From Ruegeria_C sp041537925 (lineage in GTDB: Bacteria > Pseudomonadota > Alphaproteobacteria > Rhodobacterales > Rhodobacteraceae): a stretch of 64,000 bases of DNA. The translations under genes and the position numbers were made by a program. The stretch lies in the NCBI RefSeq assembly GCF_041537925.1, contig NZ_JBGOSH010000003.1, forward strand, positions 62,001 through 126,000. Reading direction: 5' to 3'. Shown here one piece after another: positions 52,812 to 60,972 of the stretch (positions are counted from its first letter, which is position 1; each line of letters opens with the position of its first letter). The notes under the pieces are model-generated. The model had not been told where the DNA came from. It was given only the letters and a program-made list of their open reading frames with translations, and searched no databases.

Positions 52812-53648
52812 ATGCTGGATACAGCGACCCAGACCGACGTGCAGACCGAGACACTGCTTGAGGTCAACAATATCGAAGTGATCTACAATCACGTGATCCT
52901 CGTGCTGAAGGGCGTCAGCCTGAACGTCCCCAAGGGCGGGATAACCGCGCTGCTGGGTGGCAACGGGGCGGGCAAGACGACAACGCTCAAGGCCATTTCC
53001 AATCTGCTGCATTCCGAGCGCGGCGAGGTCACCAAAGGCTCGGTCAAGTATCGCGGCAAAGAAGTGCACGGCTCGGACCCGGCCGATCTGGTCCGGCGCG
53101 GCGTCATTCAGGTGATGGAAGGCCGCCATTGTTTCGAACACCTCACGGTCGAGGAAAACCTGCTGACCGGTTATTACACCCGCAAAGCCGCCAAGGCCCA
53201 GATGATGCAGGACCTCGAGCTGGTCTATACCTATTTCCCGCGCCTCAAGGAGCGCCGCAAAAGCCAGGCGGGCTACACCTCGGGCGGTGAGCAGCAGATG
53301 GTCGCCATTGGCCGTGCACTGATGTCGAAACCGGAAACCATTTTGCTGGACGAACCTTCGATGGGGCTTGCGCCGCAGTTGGTCGAAGAGATTTTCGGCA
53401 TCGTCAAAGACCTCAACGAAAAAGAGGGGGTTTCGTTTCTGCTGGCCGAACAGAACACCAATGTGGCTCTGCGCTTTGCCCACTACGGATATATTCTGGA
53501 ATCCGGCAGGGTGGTAATGGATGGCCCAGCGGCGGAACTGCGCGAAAACCCCGACGTCAAGGAATTCTATCTCGGCATGTCCGAGGAAGGGCGCAAGAGC
53601 TTTCGCGATGTGCGTTCCTATCGCCGCCGCAAGCGGTGGCTGAGCTAA
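52812..53648 (+). CDS. livF: branched-chain-type ABC transporter ATPase (LivF)
   Basis: A 278-residue LivF-type ATPase. Walker A GGNGAGKTTTLKAIS, signature YTSGGEQQMVAIGRAL and Walker B ILLDEPSMGLAP are complete. It starts MLDTATQTDVQTETLLEV, a slightly long N-terminus. The stop TAA shares bases with a possible ATG of the next gene (TAATG). Confidence 0.94.
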   Translation: MLDTATQTDVQTETLLEVNNIEVIYNHVILVLKGVSLNVPKGGITALLGGNGAGKTTTLKAISNLLHSERGEVTKGSVKYRGKEVHGSDPADLVRRGVIQVMEGRHCFEHLTVEENLLTGYYTRKAAKAQMMQDLELVYTYFPRLKERRKSQAGYTSGGEQQMVAIGRALMSKPETILLDEPSMGLAPQLVEEIFGIVKDLNEKEGVSFLLAEQNTNVALRFAHYGYILESGRVVMDGPAAELRENPDVKEFYLGMSEEGRKSFRDVRSYRRRKRWLS

Positions 53649-53662
53649 TGAGGGATCAGACC

Positions 53663-54880
53663 ATGACTCATTTCGACGACCTGGAAACCCGCTCAGCCGA
53701 CCAACGCGCCTCCGATCTGGCGCAGGCGCTGCCGCAGCAGATAGCGCACGCTCAGAAAGCGCAAGGTTATGCGGCGGCGCTTGCTGATGTCGACGCGCTG
53801 GCGATCACGTCGATGGACGCGTTGGCGGCCCTGCCTGTCCTGCGCAAATCCGATCTGACAAAGGCACAGGCGGCTCAGCGCCCGTTTGGCGGCTTCACCG
53901 TGAAACCAGCCAACGGTTTTCACCATATATTCCAGTCCCCCGGTCCGGTTTATGAGCCGGGCGGCACCGGACATGACTGGTGGCGGATGGGACGGTTCCT
54001 GCATGCTTTGGGCCTCGGGCAGGGCGATATCGTGCAGAACTGTTTCGGCTATCACCTGACGCCCGCGGGCATGATCTTTGAAAACGGCGCCCGCGCAGTT
54101 GGGGCTGCCGTGTTGCCCGCTGGCACCGGCCAGACCGAATTGCAGGTGACGGCTGCGCGCGATATCGGCTGCACAGCTTACGCAGGCACGCCGGACTATC
54201 TGAAAATCATCCTCGACAAAGCGGATGAGATGGGCGTCACGCTCTCTTTCACCAAGGCCGCTGTTGGCGGCGGGGCGCTGTTCCCGAGCCTGCGGCAAGA
54301 ATACAAGGACCGGGGCATCGCCTGCCTGCAATGCTACGCCACAGCTGATCTGGGCAATATTGCCTATGAAAGCGCCGCGATGGAGGGGATGATCATCGAC
54401 GAACATGTGATCGTCGAGATTGTTACCCCAGGCACCGGTACCCCGGTCGTGCCCGGCGACGTGGGTGAAGTGGTGGTGACCACGCTGAACCCGGATTACC
54501 CGCTGATCCGCTTTGCCACCGGCGATCTGAGCGCGGTCCTGCCCGGCATCAGCCCCTGCGGACGCACCAATCTGCGCATCAAGGGCTGGATGGGCCGCGC
54601 CGATCAAACCACCAAGATCAAGGGCATGTTCGTGCGCCCCGAGCAGGTGGCGGCGCTGGTCGAAAAGCATGACGAGATCGTCAAGGCGCGAGTCATTGCC
54701 GCACGGCAGGGCGAGATGGACGTGATGACGGTGCAGATCGAAAGCGCCGGAGGCGATGACCGCGCCTACGCGAAATCAGTGACCGAAGTGCTGAAACTCA
54801 AAGGTGCGGTCGAGGTGGTCACGCCCGGTTCCCTGCCCCGAGACGGGTTAGTGATCGAGGATCAGCGCAACTACGATTGA
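53663..54880 (+). CDS. phenylacetate-CoA ligase-like protein with an altered P-loop
   Basis: A 405-residue PaaK-type ANL protein, from ATG 53663 with GAGGG eight bases ahead; ATG 53648 is an alternative. The usual SSGTTGKP P-loop is replaced by FQSPGPVYEPGG, while other PaaK blocks remain: CTAYAGTPDYLKIIL, LQCYATADLGNIAYE, LIRFATGDLSAVL and KGMFVRPEQ. It may therefore bind nucleotide unusually or act on a different acid. It is the last gene of the Liv cluster. Confidence 0.87.
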   Translation: MTHFDDLETRSADQRASDLAQALPQQIAHAQKAQGYAAALADVDALAITSMDALAALPVLRKSDLTKAQAAQRPFGGFTVKPANGFHHIFQSPGPVYEPGGTGHDWWRMGRFLHALGLGQGDIVQNCFGYHLTPAGMIFENGARAVGAAVLPAGTGQTELQVTAARDIGCTAYAGTPDYLKIILDKADEMGVTLSFTKAAVGGGALFPSLRQEYKDRGIACLQCYATADLGNIAYESAAMEGMIIDEHVIVEIVTPGTGTPVVPGDVGEVVVTTLNPDYPLIRFATGDLSAVLPGISPCGRTNLRIKGWMGRADQTTKIKGMFVRPEQVAALVEKHDEIVKARVIAARQGEMDVMTVQIESAGGDDRAYAKSVTEVLKLKGAVEVVTPGSLPRDGLVIEDQRNYD

Positions 54881-54964
54881 CCATTCGCTCTGGCGTTTTG
54901 CGCCGTTTTGACCAATAGAAGCGGGGCGTCTTTCTGAGCGCGCCCTCTTTGTTGACCGGACAGC

Positions 54965-56629
54965 ATGGCAGATATCGAATATTCGGAAAATGGCTCTCGG
55001 CACCGCCATGCGCGGGGCACAAGGCTGCTGGGCCTTTTGTCCTATGGTATCGCTGCTGCCTGTCTGCTGCCGATGCTGGCCGTGGTGCTAGCTGCCCTGA
55101 CCGGCGGCACAGACACGGTCACGCATCTGGCCGGAACCGTTATGCCCCGGTATCTGGGGACTACGGTGTTGCTGGTTGCTCTGGTGGCGGTCGGCACGTT
55201 CTGCCTTGGGGTAGGTGCCGCATGGCTGGTGACCATGACGCGGTTTCCCGGCGTGCGCCTGCTGGAGATCGCGCTGGTGCTGCCGTTGGCCTTTCCGGCC
55301 TATGTGCTGGCCTATGCCTATACCTTCATTCTGGATCATCCCGGTATCGTGCAGACCACGCTCAGGCACGTGACCGGCTGGGGGCCGCGCGACTATTGGT
55401 TCCCGGAGATCCGCTCGACCGAGGGTGCGGCGATCATGCTGATCCTGGTGCTGTACCCATATGTCTACCTGCTGGCGCGCGCCGCTTTCCTGCAGCAAAG
55501 TGCGACTGCGTTTCTTGCCGCGCGCGCGCTAGGATCCAGCCCGTGGTGGGCTTTCTACCGTGTGTCGCTGCCCATGGCGCGACCCGCCATTGCCGGAGGT
55601 GTCCTGCTGGCGGTGATGGAAACCATCGCCGATTTCGGCACGGTGTCCTATTTCGGAGTCCAGACCTTTGCCACCGGTATCTATACGAGCTGGTTCTCGA
55701 TGGGCGACCGTGCGGCGGCGGCGCAGCTTGCCCTGTGCCTGCTGGGCTTTGCGTTGCTACTAGCGGTGAGCGAACGGATGCAGCGTGGAAAATCGAAGTT
55801 TTACCAATCAGGCCAGCGCCAGACCGCGCGCCCCGCCGCGCAGTTGAAAGGCGGCAAAGCGTTGTTCGCCTTTCTGCTCTGCGCGGTTCCGGTGTTCTTC
55901 GGGTTTCTGCTGCCGGTTTTGGTGCTGGTCGAGATGGGGTTGGATTCGGAGCAGGATCTGCTGTCGCGGCGCTATCTGGGATTCATCCGAAACTCGCTGA
56001 CCCTAGCCGGGGCCGCCGCGTTTCTCACCGTGGCCGCCGCAACCTGCATCGGGTTCTACAAGCGGGTCAAGCCAGGGCGGCAAAGCGCCAGCGCCGCCTA
56101 TCTGGCGCGGCTTGGTTATGCGGTGCCGGGCGGTGTGATCGCAGTTGGCCTGATGGTGCCCTTTGCCGCTTTCGACAACGCCCTTGACGCGTGGATGCGG
56201 GCGACGTTCGACATCTCGACCGGATTACTGGTCACAGGATCGATCTGGTTGCTGGTTGCAGCTTACATGGTGCGGTTCCTAGCCGCAGCGCTCAGCGCCT
56301 ATGAGGGCGGCCAGAGCATGGTGCATTCGAACATTGACGCGGCCGCGCGATCGCTGGGGCAATCGCCGCTGGGCACGCTGCGACGGGTGCATCTGCCGCT
56401 GCTCACGCCATCGCTGCTGACCGCCTTGCTGATCGTCTTCGTCGACGTGATGAAAGAGTTGCCCGCGACGCTTATCATGCGCCCCTTCAACTTCGACACA
56501 TTGGCGGTGCAGGCCTATCGGCTGGCCTCGGACGAACGTCTGGAGGGCGCGGCGGTTCCGTCGCTGGTCATTGTCGCGGTGGGGCTTTTGCCGGTGATCC
56601 TGATCTGCAGGCAGGTCGGACGCAGATAG
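54965..56629 (+). CDS. Fe(III) ABC transporter permease (FbpB-type, two fused domains)
   Basis: A 554-residue inner-membrane protein with about twelve hydrophobic segments and two copies of the permease coupling loop: ALGSSPWWAFYRVSLPMA and SLGQSPLGTLRRVHLPLL. This internally duplicated form is typical of FbpB/SfuB. AYTFILDHPGI and PATLIMRPFNFDTLAVQAY are family blocks. The matching binding protein lies 1 kb away on the other strand; no ATPase gene is present here. It starts 84 bases after the PaaK-like gene. Confidence 0.9.
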   Translation: MADIEYSENGSRHRHARGTRLLGLLSYGIAAACLLPMLAVVLAALTGGTDTVTHLAGTVMPRYLGTTVLLVALVAVGTFCLGVGAAWLVTMTRFPGVRLLEIALVLPLAFPAYVLAYAYTFILDHPGIVQTTLRHVTGWGPRDYWFPEIRSTEGAAIMLILVLYPYVYLLARAAFLQQSATAFLAARALGSSPWWAFYRVSLPMARPAIAGGVLLAVMETIADFGTVSYFGVQTFATGIYTSWFSMGDRAAAAQLALCLLGFALLLAVSERMQRGKSKFYQSGQRQTARPAAQLKGGKALFAFLLCAVPVFFGFLLPVLVLVEMGLDSEQDLLSRRYLGFIRNSLTLAGAAAFLTVAAATCIGFYKRVKPGRQSASAAYLARLGYAVPGGVIAVGLMVPFAAFDNALDAWMRATFDISTGLLVTGSIWLLVAAYMVRFLAAALSAYEGGQSMVHSNIDAAARSLGQSPLGTLRRVHLPLLTPSLLTALLIVFVDVMKELPATLIMRPFNFDTLAVQAYRLASDERLEGAAVPSLVIVAVGLLPVILICRQVGRR

Positions 56630-56632
56630 CGC

Positions 56633-57508
56633 TTAGTCGGGAATCAGGTCGTTGGTCGCATAGGTCAGCGCCGAATCCATGATCGAGCGGTCGCGTGTGC
56701 CAAACAGCAGCCTGCCCTCGCCGTTCAGCAATGTGGCGCGGCGGTGAACGTCGAATTCCTGCCCATCCGAGGTCAGCACCGAACTGCCCGAGGAGCTGTG
56801 ATCGGTGTATTCCAGTTGCGCGCCCCTCAGCTCCAGCTTGCCATGCTGCCGTGAAATCCAACCATGCGACAAGGTGATGTCGCAATCCTCGGAGCGACCG
56901 ACTGTCAGGCTCTCGCCTTCGCTGATCGACCAGCTCTGGCCATTTGCTGCTATCTCGGCGCTCTCAGTACGCCGCCCGATCTGTGGCCCGGTCGCGCCGA
57001 ACACGACGGTCTGGGTAGCGATCTGGCTGGCCATATAGGAATAGACCCGCGTGGCCTCTTTCTTGCCCTTCAGCTTGAGACCACCCATCGACACAAAATG
57101 CGCCTGATGACCAGGTGACAGCCGGTCATACCCCTCGTCACCGATCAGAAGCTCTCCGGATTTGGACAGCGCGGCCAGCCGGGCTGAAGTGTTCACCGCA
57201 TCGCCGTAAATGTCGTTGTCCATGCTCAGGATCTCGCCAAAGAACAGGCCCGCATGGACCGACATGCCATGCGACCAGTCCTCTTCGACCATTTGCTTGG
57301 CGGCCAGAAAAGCCTGATCGGGATGTGCAAAGAAACTGAGAGTATCGTCGCCCTGCGATTTCACGCAACGACCCTGATGCGCTTCGATGATGGTGCGCAT
57401 ACGTGTCAGAACCAAACTGATCTGATCCAGCGCCTCGCGCTGGCTGACGCTATCATACAGCTTGGTGCTGCCGGTGATGTCGGAAATCAGAACACACGCC
57501 TTCGCCAT
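56633..57508 (-). CDS. class III nucleotide cyclase with C-terminal FHA domain
   Basis: A 291-residue soluble protein. The cyclase domain occupies residues 1-175 (VLISDITGSTKLYD with a metal Asp, KSQGDDTLSFF with the second, DAVNTSARLAAL with the transition-state residues). The FHA domain follows (LTVGRSEDCDITLSHGWISR, YTDHSSSGSSVL), a phosphothreonine-binding module. ATG 57508 is used. It lies convergent to the Fe permease, four bases away, and downstream on the same strand as the Fe-binding protein gene, past a terminator. The nucleotide made is unknown. Confidence 0.9.
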   Translation of the reverse strand: MAKACVLISDITGSTKLYDSVSQREALDQISLVLTRMRTIIEAHQGRCVKSQGDDTLSFFAHPDQAFLAAKQMVEEDWSHGMSVHAGLFFGEILSMDNDIYGDAVNTSARLAALSKSGELLIGDEGYDRLSPGHQAHFVSMGGLKLKGKKEATRVYSYMASQIATQTVVFGATGPQIGRRTESAEIAANGQSWSISEGESLTVGRSEDCDITLSHGWISRQHGKLELRGAQLEYTDHSSSGSSVLTSDGQEFDVHRRATLLNGEGRLLFGTRDRSIMDSALTYATNDLIPD

Positions 57509-57607
57509 GACAGTTCTATATCGGACGACCCGACGCTCCAATTTGCTGGTATTGGAACGACACTATCAGGCTTTCCCGCCGTCGGGCAATGTCGCAGCAG
57601 GTCTTTG

Positions 57608-57641
57608 CAAAAAAGAAAGGCGCGGGCCAATGACCCGCGCC
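57608..57641 (-). terminator. intrinsic terminator of the Fe(III)-binding protein gene
   Basis: On the minus strand: GGCGCGGG, 7-base loop, CCCGCGCC, then TTTCTTTTTT. It lies 22 bases past the stop and separates this gene from the cyclase gene. Confidence 0.9.
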
Positions 57642-57663
57642 GTTTGCATCCTTAAGAAGGGGC

Positions 57664-58680
57664 TTAGTTCCAGTCAACTTCGTTGAAGATCTTCTGGGCC
57701 TCGGAAACGTTCTTGGCGACGGCGGACAGGTCAACTTCGTCTGCCTTGAACTCACCCAGTTTCTGCACCGATTCAGCCAGCGCAACACCGTCAACTGCGG
57801 GGAATTCGTCATTGCCGGCCGAGAAATACTGCTGCGCCTGATCGCTGGCGAGGTATTCCAGGAACAGAACCGCGTTGTCCTTGTTCGGCGCATGCGCCGC
57901 AACGCCGCCGCCCGAAAGGTTCATATGCGCGCCTTCGGCATCCTGCGCCGGGAACACCCAGCCGATCATTTCAATATCCGGGGTCAGGCCTTTGACATCC
58001 TTGCGCAGCGCGCGCGCAAAATAATAGGTGTTGGCAACCGAGATCTCGCATTCGCCCGAAACGATCCCGCGCAGTTGGTCGGTGTCGCCGCCCTGCGGGT
58101 CGCGTGCAAAGTTGTCGACCATGCCCTGCGCCCAGCTTTTCGCGGCCTCGGTACCATGGTTCTCGATCACGGAGGCCAACAGGGTCTGACTGTAGACATT
58201 CGAGGACGAACGGTGGCAGACCATGCCCTTGTATTCGGGCTTGGCCAGATCGACATAGGTCATCGGTGGGCTTGCAATGTCGTTCTTGTCAAAGAAGATG
58301 ATGCGGGCACGCTGCGAGAAACCGTACCACTGGTTGTCGCTGTCCTGCAGGTTCGCCGGGATACGGTCTTCCAAAACGGTGCTGTCGATGGATTGCAGAA
58401 CGCCTGCATCCTTGGCGCGCTCCAAACGCGAGGTGTCGACGGTCAGCAGCACATCCGCCGGAGAGTTCGCGCCCTCGGCCTTCATCCGCTCGATCAGCTC
58501 GTCGGCCTTGCCTTCGATCCGGTTGATCTTGATGCCAGTCGCCTCTTCGAAATCTGTATAGAGACGCTCATCGGTGTCGTAGTGACGCGACGAGTAGAGG
58601 TTGAGTTCGCCCTCGGCCGCTGCGGCGGAGGTCATCGCCGCGAACAGCGCGGCGGCAATGGCAGATGAAGATTTCAGCAT
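57664..58680 (-). CDS. Fe(III) ABC transporter substrate-binding protein (FbpA/FutA-type)
   Basis: A 338-residue periplasmic iron-binding protein with signal peptide (LFAAMTSAAAAEG). ELNLYSSRHYDTDERLY starts the mature domain; SVANTYYFARAL contains the paired Tyr of the iron site; the family also uses Tyr in NQWYGFSQRAR. LRGIVSGECEISVANTYY and WVFPAQDAEGAHMNLSGGG fit FbpA. It is divergent from nothing close; the sulfatase lies upstream on the same strand. A 13-bp palindrome sits in its leader. Confidence 0.94.
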   Translation of the reverse strand: MLKSSSAIAAALFAAMTSAAAAEGELNLYSSRHYDTDERLYTDFEEATGIKINRIEGKADELIERMKAEGANSPADVLLTVDTSRLERAKDAGVLQSIDSTVLEDRIPANLQDSDNQWYGFSQRARIIFFDKNDIASPPMTYVDLAKPEYKGMVCHRSSSNVYSQTLLASVIENHGTEAAKSWAQGMVDNFARDPQGGDTDQLRGIVSGECEISVANTYYFARALRKDVKGLTPDIEMIGWVFPAQDAEGAHMNLSGGGVAAHAPNKDNAVLFLEYLASDQAQQYFSAGNDEFPAVDGVALAESVQKLGEFKADEVDLSAVAKNVSEAQKIFNEVDWN

Positions 58681-58705
58681 GTTGTGCTCCAGAAAAATCA
58701 GCGCA

Positions 58706-58718
58706 CGGGAAGTTCCCG
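58706..58718. promoter_or_regulatory. palindrome in the leader of the Fe(III)-binding protein gene
   Basis: CGGGAAGTTCCCG, 25-40 bases upstream of the ATG, symmetric about its central G. Possibly an operator or a 5'-UTR hairpin; not recognised as a known Fur, Irr or RirA site. Confidence 0.35.
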
Positions 58719-58795
58719 ACTGATTTGCTCAATTAAACGATTTTTCTAGGGATGCAAGCAAATCCGACAATTTTACTTGGACAATTGGGTGTGCG

Positions 58796-60403
58796 CTAAC
58801 CTTCCGCGTTGTCCATATCCCAGGCTGCCAGCAGGCGAGGCAGGGCAACATTCCAATCCAGCACACCGGTCTTTTTTTCCCAGTCCTGATATTGCTGGAT
58901 CAGCGCACGGGCACGCTTCTTTTCTCCTGTGATGAGGTTGTTCAATTCAGTGCGGTCCGCTTCAATGTCATAGAGTTCCCAATCCTGCCCGTGCAGGCGT
59001 ACCAGTTTGAACTGGCCCAGACGAATGGCCGAATTCCCCTCATGCTCGAAAAAGATCGGTTGCTCGCGGTGCCAATCCGCGCCGCGCAAGGCCCCCAACA
59101 GGCTTTCACCCTGCGGAGTCTGCAAGAGATGGCCGCCGAGTTCCGGCAGATGCGATGTTCCGGTTGCTTCCAGGATAGTCGGCAGAATATCCACCACATG
59201 ACACGGTGCATGGCGCGGCGATTGCGGCCCGAAACCCTCGGGCCAATGCGCGATTAGCGGGGTCGAGATTCCGCCCTCGTGCACATAGTGCTTGAACAGC
59301 CGGAATGGCGCGTTCGAGACATTGGCCCAGGGCTTGTCATAGCTCTGGTAGGTCTGCGCATCGCCGGGCATCACATCCGGGCGGTTGCCCATTTCGATCT
59401 TGCGCCCGTCATGGGTGATGTCGGGGAAAAACTTGGCCCAACCATCTTCGGCCATGAATTCGGCACAGCCGCCATTGTCGCTGAGAAACAAGATCAGCGT
59501 ATCCTCGAACTGACCCATCCGTTTCAACGCGGCGATCAGAGTCCCGATAGACTGATCCATCCGGTCGACCATGGCGGCATAGGTCGCCATCTTGCGCGCT
59601 TCCCAATCACGGTTTACCTCGGCGCTCCAAGGCCTCACATCCGGGTCACGCGGGCTGATCTGCCAGTTGGCCTGAAACAGGTCCATCGCGTTCATGGTTT
59701 CATGCCTGGAGGTCCGAACCGCATCCCAGCCCCGGTCGTAAACTCCGTCATACCGGGCAATGTCGTCGGAATGCGCGTGCAAGGGCCAATGAGGGGCGGT
59801 ATGCGCAAGATAGAGAAAGAACGGTTGCTCCAGATCAACCGCTTCCTCGATCATCCCGATCGCTTTGTCGGTGATGGCGTCGGTAAAATAGAAATCGTCG
59901 GGATAGGTTTCGACCCGGCTGTCATCTTCCAGCATGTAATGCGGCGAAAAGAAATGCGTGACCCCGTCTACGATGCCGTAGAATCGGTCAAACCCGCGTT
60001 GCCGCGGCGTTGGATGGTCCAAATCGCCCACGCGCCAGCAGTCGACTTCGCGGGCCATGAAATCCCCGCCGACATGCCACTTGCCCGACATGCAGGTCCG
60101 ATAGCCCGCCGCGCGCAGGTGTTCTGCGATGGTGGCCGCATCATTGCGCAGATACCCCTGATAGGCCGGCGTGCCCAGATCGGCCCCCATATGCCCGATC
60201 CCCGCATTATGCGGATATAGCCCGGTAAGCAGCGACGCGCGCGTCGGACAGCAACGGGCGCAGTTATACATGGCGGTCAGCAAACTGCCATTTTCGGCCA
60301 GCGTATCTATATTGGGTGTGCGGATTTCAGAGCCGGTGCAGCCAAGATCGGCAAAGCCCAGGTCGTCGGCAAGGATCAGGATAACGTTCGGCTTGGCGCT
60401 CAT
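58796..60403 (-). CDS. sulfatase (arylsulfatase type)
   Basis: A 535-residue sulfatase. The metal site LADDLGFADLG is at residues 11-21 and the formylglycine motif CCPTRASLLTG begins at Cys51 (CxPxR, the Cys converted to formylglycine; here the residue after it is also Cys). GKWHVGG and HTAPHWPLHAH supply active-site Lys and His, and FLSDNGGCAE metal ligands. No signal peptide is seen with ATG 60403. The substrate may be an aryl or alkyl sulfate. The anaerobic or aerobic maturase is not in the window. Confidence 0.93.
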   Translation of the reverse strand: MSAKPNVILILADDLGFADLGCTGSEIRTPNIDTLAENGSLLTAMYNCARCCPTRASLLTGLYPHNAGIGHMGADLGTPAYQGYLRNDAATIAEHLRAAGYRTCMSGKWHVGGDFMAREVDCWRVGDLDHPTPRQRGFDRFYGIVDGVTHFFSPHYMLEDDSRVETYPDDFYFTDAITDKAIGMIEEAVDLEQPFFLYLAHTAPHWPLHAHSDDIARYDGVYDRGWDAVRTSRHETMNAMDLFQANWQISPRDPDVRPWSAEVNRDWEARKMATYAAMVDRMDQSIGTLIAALKRMGQFEDTLILFLSDNGGCAEFMAEDGWAKFFPDITHDGRKIEMGNRPDVMPGDAQTYQSYDKPWANVSNAPFRLFKHYVHEGGISTPLIAHWPEGFGPQSPRHAPCHVVDILPTILEATGTSHLPELGGHLLQTPQGESLLGALRGADWHREQPIFFEHEGNSAIRLGQFKLVRLHGQDWELYDIEADRTELNNLITGEKKRARALIQQYQDWEKKTGVLDWNVALPRLLAAWDMDNAEG

Positions 60404-60483
60404 GCGGTCCTCGTTGGGCAGCAATTTGTGCTCTGATGCTTGGCGACTTTCGCGCAAACATCAAAACAATTCCGCCCGAAAAC

Positions 60484-60515
60484 AAAAAAGCCGCGCCCGA
60501 AGGCGCGGCCTTTTT
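60484..60515. terminator. bidirectional intrinsic terminator between sulfatase and rpmJ
   Basis: GCCGCGCC/GGCGCGGC with a 4-base loop, flanked by six A on the left and CTTTTT on the right, so T-runs follow it on both strands. For rpmJ on the minus strand it gives GGCGCGGC then TTTTTT. Confidence 0.9.
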
Positions 60516-60533
60516 ATTCAATGTGCGAGGGGC

Positions 60534-60659
60534 TCAGCCCTGGCGCGCTTTGAACTTGCGCTGCGTCTTGTTGATCACATAGACGCGGCCTTTGCGACGC
60601 ACGACCCGGCAATCACGGTGCCGGTTCTTCAGCGAGCGGAGCGAGTTCTTGACCTTCAT
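60534..60659 (-). CDS. rpmJ: 50S ribosomal protein L36, zinc-free type
   Basis: A 41-residue protein, too short for many gene finders. It starts MKVKNSLRSLKNRHRDC and ends QRKFKARQG. It keeps one Cys (HRDCRVVRRKG) but lacks the C-x2-C...C-x4-H zinc ligands of standard L36, matching the type-B paralog that replaces the zinc form under zinc shortage. Reading VVRRKGRVYVINKTQ is the usual middle block. A terminator follows it. Confidence 0.93.
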   Translation of the reverse strand: MKVKNSLRSLKNRHRDCRVVRRKGRVYVINKTQRKFKARQG

Positions 60660-60750
60660 GGCCTGTCTCCAATCTGCGGCGCCTTCTTCAAGGAATGGCC
60701 AGCGCCTGGGTTAGCGGGTGCCCCGGGTCAGACCCGAAACAGTGAAACGA

Positions 60751-60825
60751 TGGTGGGCGGTACAAGGATCGAACTTGTGACCCCTTCGATGTCAACGAAG
60801 TGCTCTACCGCTGAGCTAACCGCCC
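60751..60825 (-). tRNA. tRNA-Val (anticodon GAC)
   Basis: On the minus strand a 75-nt tRNA with encoded CCA. The acceptor stem GGGCGGT/ACCGCCC pairs fully, the D-loop is GCTCAGCGGTAGAGC, the anticodon loop reads TTGACAT, giving anticodon GAC (Val), and the T-arm is ACAAG TTCGATC CTTGT. It stands alone between rpmJ and the amidohydrolase gene. Confidence 0.97.
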
Positions 60826-60972
60826 ACGAACCTTTGCGAACCCTGCCCCATAACGAAATGGGGCGCGGAACCCCGCGCCGGTAGCGGGGTCTATAAAAGG
60901 AGTCGACGGGGGGATCAAGGGCTTTTGAAAGAACTCTTTTACGGTTTATGTATTCGGTAACAAGGAGCGCCG

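Noticed and set aside
60880..60905. TATAAAAGG near 60893 as a promoter element.
   Set aside because: It resembles a eukaryotic TATA box by chance; no bacterial -35 partner at the right distance was evident.
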